A stretch of 17,342 bases of DNA, taken from Bog-752 sp963799395. GTDB taxonomy: Bacteria; Actinomycetota; Thermoleophilia; UBA2241. A program made the position numbers and the translations under genes. This document shows positions 1 to 7,141 of the stretch, piece by piece. Positions within the stretch are counted from its first letter, which is position 1; each line of letters opens with the position of its first letter. Under the pieces are notes generated by a model. The model searched no databases. It was given only the letters and a program-made list of their open reading frames with translations, and was not told where the DNA came from. Where the stretch lies: assembly GCA_963799395.1 (NCBI GenBank), contig CAWCWZ010000018.1, forward strand, positions 1 through 17,342, given 5' to 3'.

Positions 1-422
1 TCGCCGCCGACGAGGACGGTGATCATGCCCGCCGCCGCGCGGTGCACGCCGCCCGTCACCGGCGCTTCGAGCGTCGCCACCTCCCGCTCGGCGGCCAGGG
101 CGGCGAGGCGCTGGAGCTCGTGCGGGTCGTTCGTGCTCATGTCGATCCAGGTGCCGCCGGCGGCGAGTCCGTCGAGGATGCCGTGCGCGCCGGCCACGAC
201 CGCGCTGACGACGTCGGGCGAGGGCAGGCAGGTGACGACGGCGTCGGAGACCCGCGCCGTCGCTTCGGCGGAGTCGGCCCACAAGGCCCCCGCCGCCAGA
301 AGGGCGCTCGCCGCCTCCCTGTCGACGTCGTGGACGGTGACGGGAAAGCCGGCGGCCAGCAGGCTGCCGGCCAGATGCCGGCCCAGGCTGCCGAGCCCGA
401 TGTAGCCGATCCTCATCGTCAT
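1..422 (-). CDS. NAD(P)-dependent 3-hydroxyisobutyrate dehydrogenase-family oxidoreductase, 3' end outside window
   Basis: The gene runs off the left edge, so only the first 140 codons are visible. The N-terminus carries a dinucleotide-binding Rossmann motif GLGSLG at residues 9-14. Around residues 124-130 there is EAPVTGG, the family's substrate-binding signature (usually DAPVSGG). Such enzymes oxidise beta-hydroxyacids or reduce semialdehydes with NAD(P); the substrate here cannot be told. I chose the ATG at 422 because GGAGG lies four bases upstream; a second in-frame ATG at 416 is possible. It follows the minus-strand MttB-family gene by 36 bases, so the two probably form one operon. Its link to methylamine chemistry is positional only. 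Confidence 0.85.
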   Translation of the reverse strand, partial: MTMRIGYIGLGSLGRHLAGSLLAAGFPVTVHDVDREAASALLAAGALWADSAEATARVSDAVVTCLPSPDVVSAVVAGAHGILDGLAAGGTWIDMSTNDPHELQRLAALAAEREVATLEAPVTGGVHRAAAGMITVLVGG

Positions 423-458
423 GACGCCTCCGCGATGTCGGGGGATGGTCGCCGGCCG

Positions 459-1910
459 TTACTCGCGACGCGCTCGCCGCACGTCGGCGCCGTCCATCCG
501 GCAGACGGCGGCAAGAGCCTCGAGGCGGTCGTCGTCGAGGACGGGCGCTTTCGCGGCATGGGCCGCGAGGAGCCGTTCGACCTCGTCGCCGGCCACGTCG
601 TTCTCGGTCCGGCCCTCTTCGACCCACCTGTCGTAGGAGAGCCTGGCGGACACGGACGGCTGCAGGTGTTCGCCCGCCCGGATGCGGCGGGCGGTGTCCC
701 TCTCGCCGAGGAACCCGCCGCCGGGACCGACCCTGGCGATGGACTCCGCCGCCAGCGTGGCTGCGGAGACCTCGACGGGGCCGTGGAGGCGCCGCACCAT
801 GGCGGCGATCTCGTTGTCGATCACCGATTGCGGCAGGTACATGGTGTTGTGGGAGTCGATGAGGCCCCAGCCCGAGACGATGTCGGGGTTGGCGCCGCAG
901 ACGCCGGCGACCTTGAGGCCCTTTTCGTAGCCGGTCTGCAGCCCGGCGTGCTTGCTGTCGGTGGACAACCCGGGGTTGAGCGTGGGCACGCCAAGGTAGT
1001 GTCCCACCTCGGTGGCCATCGCCCCCATGAGAGCGCTCTCGACGCAGCCCAGCGAGAAGGTGGCGCGCCGCATGTCGAGGACGCCGGAGCCGAAGCAGAA
1101 GACGAGCCTTGCCCCGGGCGCCGCGACCTGCAGGGCCGTGGCGACGCCGAGGAACTCGGCGAGGCCCTGGACGACCGTGCCGGCCAGGGTCACGGGTGAG
1201 GTCGCCCCGGCGATCGTCATGGAGTAGACCTCGACGGGCACGCCGTGAGCCGCGAGAGCGGCGTGGACGTCGAGGGCGGGGCCGTCGGCCTGCAGCGGCG
1301 AGGCCGCGGTGCAGACCGTCGAGCAGCGCGGCCGCTCGCGGAAGCGGTCGAGGTCGCCGGCGAGGACTTCGCCGATCCGCAGGACGGCGTCGACCTCGCC
1401 TGGGCAGTCGACGAACGTCACGTGTCGCGACGTCTCGGTGAGCATCGTGAAGTACTCGACGAGCTCGCGCCGGTCGAGCGGGACGTCGGTGGCGCTGACC
1501 TGGGTCCACATGAGGTCGAGCTGCGGCAGCTCGTCCATGAGGGCGGTGCACTCCCGCAGGTCCTGGAGCGTGCTGGGCCGACGCACGCCTGTGCGAAAGT
1601 CGAGGGTCTTGGCGACGCAGCCGCTCGGGGCAAAGTGAAACGGTTGGTCGTCGCCGAGGACGATGTCGTCGGCCGGGGTGACGCCGGCCATCGTAAACGA
1701 GCGGGGACACTGGGCGAGCGCCTGTTGGACGAGCTCGCGCGGCAGACGGGCGATGCCGGTGGCCTCGTCGACCGTGGCGCCGTGCTCGGCGAGCAGGGGC
1801 AACACCCGGGAACCGGCGAAGCGCATGCCGACCCGTTCGAGCAGGCCGATGGCCTCGTCTGCGATGCGGCTCTTCTCGTGCTCGGCGAGCCACGTCGTTC
1901 GTGCCTTCAT
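459..1910 (-). CDS. MttB-superfamily (COG5598) corrinoid methyltransferase, non-pyrrolysine type
   Basis: This is a 483-residue protein, close to the usual MttB length. It resembles the plus-strand mttB product of this window over its whole length, with shared stretches such as SPVTLAGT and TDSK. MttB-superfamily proteins are TIM-barrel enzymes that move a methyl group from a quaternary or tertiary amine to a cobalamin-binding protein. Where the pyrrolysine form has GA-Pyl-CDSK, this one has GLSTDSK with no amber codon, so it belongs to the non-Pyl branch. That branch includes characterised glycine-betaine, proline-betaine and carnitine demethylases; the substrate here is unknown. The ATG at 1910 has GGAGGT ten bases upstream, while the open frame upstream of it has no recognisable homology. 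The stop is TAA. It is divergent from mtbB/mttB. Confidence 0.88.
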   Translation of the reverse strand: MKARTTWLAEHEKSRIADEAIGLLERVGMRFAGSRVLPLLAEHGATVDEATGIARLPRELVQQALAQCPRSFTMAGVTPADDIVLGDDQPFHFAPSGCVAKTLDFRTGVRRPSTLQDLRECTALMDELPQLDLMWTQVSATDVPLDRRELVEYFTMLTETSRHVTFVDCPGEVDAVLRIGEVLAGDLDRFRERPRCSTVCTAASPLQADGPALDVHAALAAHGVPVEVYSMTIAGATSPVTLAGTVVQGLAEFLGVATALQVAAPGARLVFCFGSGVLDMRRATFSLGCVESALMGAMATEVGHYLGVPTLNPGLSTDSKHAGLQTGYEKGLKVAGVCGANPDIVSGWGLIDSHNTMYLPQSVIDNEIAAMVRRLHGPVEVSAATLAAESIARVGPGGGFLGERDTARRIRAGEHLQPSVSARLSYDRWVEEGRTENDVAGDEVERLLAAHAAKAPVLDDDRLEALAAVCRMDGADVRRARRE

Positions 1911-2051
1911 GCGCCCCCACACCTCCGCGGGCCGCGGCCCTGCGCTCGTGCCGCAGCCCCGCAGCGGCTCCGGGCGTCGCCCGAAACGCCCTTCGGGGGC
2001 CGCAATGATTGTGCCGTCTGTGGTTAGTATCGCACAGAAAGGACCATCGTC
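1911..2051. promoter_or_regulatory. Upstream region of the minus-strand MttB-family gene, with inverted repeat 2017-2038
   Basis: No confident gene lies here. An inverted repeat with 6-bp arms TCTGTG/CACAGA and a 10-base spacer spans 2017-2038 and could be an operator. Its spacer contains GGTTAGTAT, which resembles GGTTACTAAT in the larger palindrome at 2233-2264. Two short hairpins, CGGGCG-T-CGCCCG (1971-1983) and CCCGAA/TTCGGG (1980-1997), would lie in the minus-strand leader. A GATACT on the minus strand (plus 2027-2032) is a possible -10 for the methyltransferase gene, with no good -35. I see no cobalamin riboswitch box. Confidence 0.35.
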
Positions 2052-2206
2052 ATGATCAGAGCAGGGCATGCGCCCTTCGGCACGATCGAGATGGACTATC
2101 TCGACCGCCGCGCACGGACAAGACCAACTTCGAGTGGGAGGGCGAGAACGTCGGCAGGGCGCCGCTCGACGAAGCCGACGGGGATGCCGCGGACGCCGAC
2201 GCTTGA
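2052..2206 (+). pseudogene. Possible small ORF (about 51 residues) with one frameshift; unrecognised
   Basis: An ATG at 2052 has AAAGGA eight bases upstream and opens a frame starting MIRAGHAPFGTIEMDYLDR. The protein-like sequence then continues in another frame as TDKTNFEWEGENVGRAPLDE and ends at the TGA at 2204-2206. One missing base near 2110 would join the two into about 51 residues with an acidic, Asp/Ala-rich tail. I do not recognise the product. It may be a small real gene with a sequencing error, a remnant, or chance. Its stop overlaps the predicted -35 of mtbB. Confidence 0.25.
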
Positions 2207-2232
2207 CAGAAGCCCTGGCGCCGATGTGTGAT
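2203..2232 (+). promoter_or_regulatory. Predicted sigma-70-type promoter of mtbB-mttB
   Basis: A consensus -35 TTGACA at 2203-2208 is followed after 18 bases by TGTGAT at 2227-2232, which matches four of six -10 positions. Transcription would start near 2239, inside the palindrome at 2233-2264, and give a leader of about 58 bases before the GTG start of mtbB. The -10 is weak, as expected if an activator or derepression is needed. Confidence 0.45.
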
Positions 2233-2264
2233 GGGTTACTAATTGACCGGTCGATTAGCAACCC
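2233..2264. promoter_or_regulatory. 32-bp near-perfect palindrome, probable repressor operator of mtbB-mttB
   Basis: The left arm is GGGTTACTAATTGACC and the right arm GGTCGATTAGCAACCC. The two are reverse complements at 14 of 16 positions with no spacer, centred between 2248 and 2249. The core GACCGGTC is fully symmetric. The site is AT-richer than its surroundings, begins right after the predicted -10, and ends 20 bases before the mtbB ribosome-binding site. This size and symmetry fit a dimeric (for example TetR-type) regulator. No regulator gene is visible in the window. Confidence 0.6.
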
Positions 2265-2296
2265 GGCCGGTATCGTCCGACACGGGGAGGGTGCGT

Positions 2297-3706
2297 GTGA
2301 CAAGCGAAGCCCGGGTGCCGACCCGCATGGCCGACGGCACCTTTGTGCGCCTGACCCGCAGCGAGATCATGGCCGATCTCGTGGCCGGCTCGGAGGCGGC
2401 GGTCAAGCGGGCGAAGGTGCCGCCGCTGGCCGACGACGAGCTCGGGCACCTGCTCGACATCTACGCGTCGCCGGCGCGTTTCACCGGCGTCGACGTCGGC
2501 GACGAGGTCGTCCTCTCCTGCGACGGCACCGGCATGAAGACGCACGCGACGCGCATCCAGGACCTGCAGACCTACGAGCAGTGGATGGGCGCCGACCTGC
2601 TCGAGCTCTGCGTCGGCGACTACTCGCTCAAGGTGGTCCGCACCATCCTCGCCTACGAGGCTCAGTACATGCACGACGCCCTGCTCGCCACGGTGGCGCC
2701 GCTGCAGTACGGGGTGATGCCCAACCTCGGCCTCTACTCCAAGCCCGACGGTCCGTGCGACAACTGGAACGAGCTCCTGCCGCTCGGCCGCATCGCCGAG
2801 GCGAAGGCCAGCGAGGAAGAAGCCGTCGAGATGGCCGTCCTCGACATGGTCCATCTCGCCGACTCGCAGTACGAGGCCGGCGCCGACGCGATCGACTGGG
2901 ACACGACCGGCGCGTCGGGCGACCCCGAGTTCCTCGCCGCCCTGCGCGCCACGGCGATCATCCGCGGCAAGTACCCCGACCTCGGCGTGCAGCTCGGCAT
3001 GGCCGGCGAGTTCGTGCTCGGTATGCACGGCGAGCTCGAGTACGACGGCGTACGCCTCGCTGGCCTGTGGCCGCGCGAGCAGCTCCTCCTCGCCCAGAAG
3101 GCCGGGGTCACCATGTTCGGGCCGGTCGTCAATGTGAACACCGGTAAGAGCTGCGCCTGGAACATCGCTCGGGCGATCGCCATCGTCAAACCGTGCATGG
3201 CGGTTGCGACCATCCCCGTACACATGAACGCCGGCATGGGTGTCGGTGCCGTGCCGATGTTCGTCCACCCACCGGCCGACGCCGTGTGCCGGGCGGCCAA
3301 GGCGTGCGTCGACATCCTGCGCCTCGACGGCTTGTAGGTGGGCTCGGGCGACCCGCATGGCATGCACAACGCGCATGCGCAGGCGGCGGGCATGGGCGGT
3401 ATGCGAGCGGCCGGAGATCTGGTCGCCCGCCTGCAGATGACCCGCGGCCTGCGTCTCGCGGAGGCGAAGGACTACGTGGCCGGCAAGCTCGGTGTGACGC
3501 CGTTCGACCTGTCCGACCCCGTGGTCATGACCGACGTGCGTAACGAGTACGGGTTCGGGCGCATCCACAGCTACGCCATCAGCCAGCCGCGGCAGGCGAA
3601 CATGATCGAGGCCAAGGTCAACATCGCCCGCGTCCTCGATGTACCGATCAACTGCGTCGAGCGGTTCAGGGAGCGCACGGCGCCCGTCTCCACCGCCGTG
3701 CGCTGA
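2297..3706 (+). CDS. mtbB: Dimethylamine:corrinoid methyltransferase MtbB with in-frame amber (pyrrolysine) codon
   Basis: MtbB moves a methyl group from dimethylamine to the corrinoid protein MtbC in the cytoplasm. This protein has 469 residues counting the amber codon as one; the archaeal enzyme is about 467. Shared family stretches include PNMGLY-like PNLGLYSKPDGP, DTTGASGD, MAGE-VLGMHG and LAGLWP. The TAG at 3335-3337 is codon 347. It sits in LDGL-TAG-VGSGDPHGM, aligning with the archaeal GVDGI-Pyl-VGVGDPMGM, and conserved GMRAAGDLVAR follows in the same frame. The GTG at 2297 has GGGGAGG six bases upstream and gives the right N-terminal length; the frame is open further upstream to a TTG at 2243. 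The true stop is TGA. mttB follows after 22 bases. Without amber decoding it would be cut at residue 346 and lack its C-terminal 122 residues. Confidence 0.93.
3335..3337 (+). other. In-frame UAG, predicted pyrrolysine codon 347 of mtbB
   Basis: The amber codon is followed immediately by GTG GGC TCG GGC in the same frame, encoding the conserved post-Pyl motif VGxGDP. There is no ribosome-binding site for restarting at this GTG, and the next 122 codons are clearly the MtbB C-terminus. In the archaeal enzyme this position is the catalytic pyrrolysine, thought to bind and orient the amine for attack by Co(I). Confidence 0.9.
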
Positions 3707-3728
3707 CCATGGGGGGAGGGGTCCGACG

Positions 3729-5204
3729 ATGAAACGCAACCCACGCGCGGGCGCGCGCATGAGCGGCGGCCTCAGGCTCGAGGTCTTCACCGCCGACGAG
3801 CTGCGCGAGATCCATCTCGCCACGCTCGAGGTGCTGTCTGGCACCGGCGTCTTCGTCGAAGACGACGAGGCGCTCGAGATGTTCGCGGCGGCCGGCGCCG
3901 GGATCGACCGCGAGCGCCGCGTGGCGTACCTGCCCGAGCACGTCGTCGAAGACGCCGTGCGTTCGGCTCCCGCGAAGGTCGTTCTCTGCGGCCGCGACCC
4001 GGCCAACGACGTCGTGCTCGAAGACGGCCGCGTCGGCTTCACCAACTTCGGCGAGGGCATCCAGGTCGTCGATCCGTACACCGGCGAGCTGCACGAGTCG
4101 CGCAAGGCCGACGTCGCCGACTGCACGAGGATCATCGACGCTCTGCCCGAGATCGACGTCGTCGAACGACCTCTCGGCGCTCACGACGTGCCGCCCGACA
4201 CGGCGGCGCTGCACAACGCCGAAGCCATCTTCTCGAACACCACCAAACACGCCACCATCGGTCCCCTCTCCGGCTTCTGCGCCGGCAAGATGATCGACAT
4301 GGCGGCGGCCATCGCCGGCGGTCGCGAGAAGCTGCGCAAGCGGCCCATCCTCTCGTTCCTGACCTGTCCGGTGAGCCCGCTCAAGCTGGTCGCCGACGCC
4401 TGCCGCATCATCATCGAGGGGGCGCGGGCCGGGGTGCCCGTCAACGTCCTCTCCATGGCGATGGCCGGTGGCTCGTCGCCGGTCAACCTCGCCGGCACGC
4501 TGGTCACCCACAACGCCGAGGTGCTCGCCGGCATCACGCTGGCGCAGCTCGCCGCCCGCGGCGCGCCGGTGGTCTACGGCTCGTCGACGACCGCTCTCGA
4601 CCTGCGCTTCGCCAGCGCCTCGGTGGGCAGCCCCGAGTGCGGCATGATCGGCGCCGGCGTCGCCTGCCTGGCGCGCTTCTACCTGCTGCCGAGCTGGGTC
4701 GCCGGTGCGTAGTGCGACTCCAAACTGGCGGACGCCCAATCCGGCCACGAAAAGACTCTCACCAGCCTGCTGCCGGCGTTGGCAGGGGCCAACCTGATCT
4801 ACGGGCTGGGGATGCTGGAGTCGGGCGTCACCATCGATTACGCGCAACTCGTCATGGACGCCGAGTTCGCGCGCATGGTCAAGTTCTGCGTGCCGGGGAT
4901 CCCGGTCACCGACGAGACCCTGTCGGTCGACGTGATCGCCGAGGTGGGTCCGTTCAGCGACTTCCTCTCCCACGACGACACGTATCGCGGCATGCGGGGT
5001 CAGTCGCGCTCGCAGCTCATCGACCGGCGGGTCCGCGAGGACTGGACCGCGGCCGGTGCGACGAGCCTCTACGACCGCGCGCTGGCCGAGGCCCGCAGGA
5101 TCCTCGAGACGCACCAGCCGCAGCCTCTGCCGGGCGAGGTCGCCGCCGAGCTGCGCAGGATCATCGTCGAGGCCGAGCGGGAGCTCGGCGTGGGACCGCC
5201 CTGA
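3729..5204 (+). CDS. mttB: Trimethylamine:corrinoid methyltransferase MttB with in-frame amber (pyrrolysine) codon
   Basis: MttB demethylates trimethylamine to dimethylamine, passing the methyl group to the corrinoid protein MttC. The product is 491 residues with the amber codon read through; the archaeal enzyme is about 495 with pyrrolysine at 334. Here the TAG is codon 328 in WVAGA-TAG-CDSKLADAQSGHEK, followed by LPALAGANLIYGLGMLE, the conserved MttB C-terminal half. Upstream, SPVNLAGTLVTHNAE and SVGSPECGMIG are typical. The ATG at 3729 follows a GGGGGGAGGGG tract; an alternative ATG lies 10 codons on. The stop is TGA. It lies 22 bases after mtbB in the same transcription unit, so together they would take trimethylamine to monomethylamine. 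It resembles the non-Pyl paralogue encoded divergently. Confidence 0.94.
4710..4712 (+). other. In-frame UAG, predicted pyrrolysine codon 328 of mttB
   Basis: The frame before and after this TAG is the same, with no other stop until 5202-5204. Residues after it, CDSK then DAQSGHEK, are the conserved motif that follows pyrrolysine in characterised MttB. No start codon with a ribosome-binding site is suitably placed to begin a separate downstream protein. The context is GCG TAG TGC, against TTG TAG GTG in mtbB, so no simple shared flanking context is visible. Confidence 0.92.
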
Positions 5205-5313
5205 GAGACGGGAACGAGAGGGTGACGACTCTCGCCACGATCGGCGCCGCATATTTGCCCACTATTGCAGCCGTGCGCAGAACGAGATTCATCACTACGA
5301 TACGGACTCGCCT

Positions 5314-5339
5314 TTGTGTGCCGTTGCATGCGCACACAA
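5314..5339. promoter_or_regulatory. Inverted repeat overlapping the -35 of the ABC transporter promoter
   Basis: Perfect 8-bp arms TTGTGTGC (5314-5321) and GCACACAA (5332-5339) flank a 10-base spacer that contains the predicted -35. A protein bound here would block or modulate RNA polymerase. The arms differ from those of the mtbB palindrome, so a different regulator is likely. Confidence 0.5.
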
Positions 5340-5351
5340 CCACACTATAAT
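5324..5351 (+). promoter_or_regulatory. Predicted promoter of the ABC transporter operon
   Basis: A perfect TATAAT at 5346-5351 is preceded by TTGCAT at 5324-5329 with a 16-base spacer. It lies in the 220-base gap between mttB and the binding-protein gene, so the transporter can be expressed independently of mtbB-mttB. Predicted transcription starts near 5358 and leaves about 67 bases of leader. The rest of the gap (5205-5313, 5352-5424) shows no gene; GAGAG/CTCTC near 5216-5233 is too weak to call a terminator. Confidence 0.6.
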
Positions 5352-5424
5352 GCGGGTAAGGCTGCGGTCGTCGGCCGGTTCTTGCGACAGATCCCACGAG
5401 CATCCTGCGACAACAGGGGGAGCC

Positions 5425-7095
5425 ATGGCACAGGCGCACGACTCCATCGATGAACTGCTCCGGAGCTTGAATCGCGGCGGCATGTCGCGCCGGGAGTTCC
5501 TGCAGCGGGCGGCGCTTCTCGGCGTGTCGGTGTCGGTCGCCGGCTCGCTGCTCTCGGCCTGCGGCAGCGGCAGCAGCAGCGCCACTCCGAGCGCCTCGGG
5601 CACGGCCGCGGGCGGCAAGAGCCTTGGCACCCTCAACGTGCGCAGCACGCTCGAGGTCGGCATCCTCGACCCCGCCAACTGGAGCTCGCCGGTCGATGTG
5701 TACGTGCTCGACGCCATCTCCGAGGGCCTGGTGAGCTACAAGCCGGGCACCTGGGAGGTCGTGAACACCCTCGCCGACACCTTCGAGCCCTCGAGCGACG
5801 GTCTCAGCTACCATTTCGTCCTCAAGCAGGGCATCCTGTTCCATCGCAACTTCGGCGAGGTCACCGCCGACGACGTCAAGTTCTCGTTCGAACGCATTGC
5901 CGGCCTCACGAAGCCCAAGCTGGCGGCCGCCTACCAGGCCGACTGGGGGGCTCTCAAAGAGGTCAAGGTCGAGTCCAAGTACGCCGGCACCATCATCATG
6001 AACACGCCGTTCGCTCCCCTCATGCGCAGCACCCTGCCGGTGCTCTCCGGCAAGATCCTGTCGAAGAAGGCGGTCACGCAGCTCGGCAGCGGGTACGTGC
6101 GCAACCCCGTGGGGACGGGCCCGTACGAGTTCACGCAGTGGGTCCCCAAGCAGAAGGTCGTGCTCACCCGCTTCGCCGACTACGGCAAGGCCAACTCGGC
6201 CTACGCGCCGCCGCCGGCCGCCCAGCAGATCGTCTTCCAGGAGATCACCGACGACGGCGCCGCGCAGACGGCGCTGCAGTCCGGCGACCTCGACTTCGCC
6301 CAGATCTCGACGGCCTACGTCAAGCTGCTGACCAACTCGCCGAAGTTCAACCTCGTGCACATGCCGACCCTGAACTACGAGTGGATCGCCATGAACGTGA
6401 CCGACCCGTTCCTGTCGAACATCAACGTGCGCAAGGCAATCCGCCAGGCCGTCGACGTGCCCGGCATCCTGGCGGCGGCCTACGACGGCGTCTGGCAGCG
6501 GGCCAACGCCATCATCCCGCAGGCCATGGGGCTCGGCTACTGGCCCCAGGCGCCGACGTACGATCGCGACGTCGCCAAGGCGAAGTCCTACCTGAGCGCC
6601 GCCGGCGTGTCCGGCGGCAAGCTGTCGCTCACCATCATCGACGCGCCGGCCGACCGCACGGCCGCCCAGGTCATCCAGCAGAACCTCGCCGACATCGGCC
6701 TCACGGTGACCATCAACGTGCAGGACGCCGCCACCTTCTGGGAGATCCCGGGCCAGGGCGGCGGCGGTACCAATCGGCAGCTCGTCTACAACTACTACGT
6801 GACCGAGCCCGACCCGTACTGGTCGATGGAGTGGTGGGTCACGTCGCAGAAGAGCCTGTGGAATTGGTGCGAGTGGTCCAACAAGCAGTTCGACCAGCTC
6901 TTCGAGCAGGGCGCCATCACCCTCGACCCCGCCAAGCGCACCCAGATCTACCAGCAGATGCAGCAGGTCTGGGACGCCGACGCCAACATGGTGTGGATCG
7001 CCTTCATCACCAACCCCTACGCGTTCAAGAAGTCCGTGGCCGCCGTGTTCCGGCCCGACGGCGACCCCATGTTCTGGAGATTCACCGGCGCCTGA
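5425..7095 (+). CDS. ABC transporter substrate-binding lipoprotein (SBP_bac_5, peptide/nickel type)
   Basis: This 556-residue protein is the extracytoplasmic receptor of the transporter downstream. The N-terminus has a twin-arginine motif SRREFLQ (residues 21-27), a hydrophobic stretch and a lipobox LSAC with the lipidated cysteine at 46. It is followed by a Gly/Ser linker, so it is likely Tat-exported and membrane-anchored. The mature part shows SBP_bac_5 hallmarks: ADTFEPSSDGLSYHFVLKQG, VTADDVKFSFERI, VGTGPYEF and NINVRKAIRQAVD. The ATG at 5425 has GGGGGAG just upstream; the open frame extends further upstream without homology. The family binds peptides, nickel, opines, sugars and other ligands, so the ligand is not deducible. 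Position after the methylamine genes makes a methylated amine, betaine derivative or related nutrient a reasonable guess only. Confidence 0.92.
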   Translation: MAQAHDSIDELLRSLNRGGMSRREFLQRAALLGVSVSVAGSLLSACGSGSSSATPSASGTAAGGKSLGTLNVRSTLEVGILDPANWSSPVDVYVLDAISEGLVSYKPGTWEVVNTLADTFEPSSDGLSYHFVLKQGILFHRNFGEVTADDVKFSFERIAGLTKPKLAAAYQADWGALKEVKVESKYAGTIIMNTPFAPLMRSTLPVLSGKILSKKAVTQLGSGYVRNPVGTGPYEFTQWVPKQKVVLTRFADYGKANSAYAPPPAAQQIVFQEITDDGAAQTALQSGDLDFAQISTAYVKLLTNSPKFNLVHMPTLNYEWIAMNVTDPFLSNINVRKAIRQAVDVPGILAAAYDGVWQRANAIIPQAMGLGYWPQAPTYDRDVAKAKSYLSAAGVSGGKLSLTIIDAPADRTAAQVIQQNLADIGLTVTINVQDAATFWEIPGQGGGGTNRQLVYNYYVTEPDPYWSMEWWVTSQKSLWNWCEWSNKQFDQLFEQGAITLDPAKRTQIYQQMQQVWDADANMVWIAFITNPYAFKKSVAAVFRPDGDPMFWRFTGA

Positions 7096-7141
7096 ACCCG
7101 GCTTGTCCCACACGTTCGTAGCGCGACGCGGAGCGTAAGCG

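Noticed and set aside
1911..2296. Cobalamin riboswitch or tRNA-Pyl in the control region
   Set aside because: No B12-box-like sequence and no tRNA with a CTA anticodon loop was found here or elsewhere in the window by eye.
3338..3706. Separate 122-residue gene beginning at a GTG after the mtbB TAG
   Set aside because: It has no ribosome-binding site and is in the same frame; its sequence is the conserved MtbB C-terminus, so it is the read-through part.
2255..4135. Long minus-strand ORF opposite mtbB and mttB
   Set aside because: It is a mirror frame typical of high-G+C genes, with no family motifs; the plus strand carries the conserved proteins. The same holds for 3666-5252, 5161-7113 and 8861-9982 on the minus strand.
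4710..4715. Selenocysteine or cysteine-based explanation for the mttB codon
   Set aside because: The recoded codon is TAG, not TGA, and the following TGC cysteine is an ordinary residue; the family position is the pyrrolysine site.
4779..5204. Separate 141-residue gene beginning at a TTG after the mttB TAG
   Set aside because: It is in frame with mttB and encodes the MttB C-terminal half; no start signal is present.
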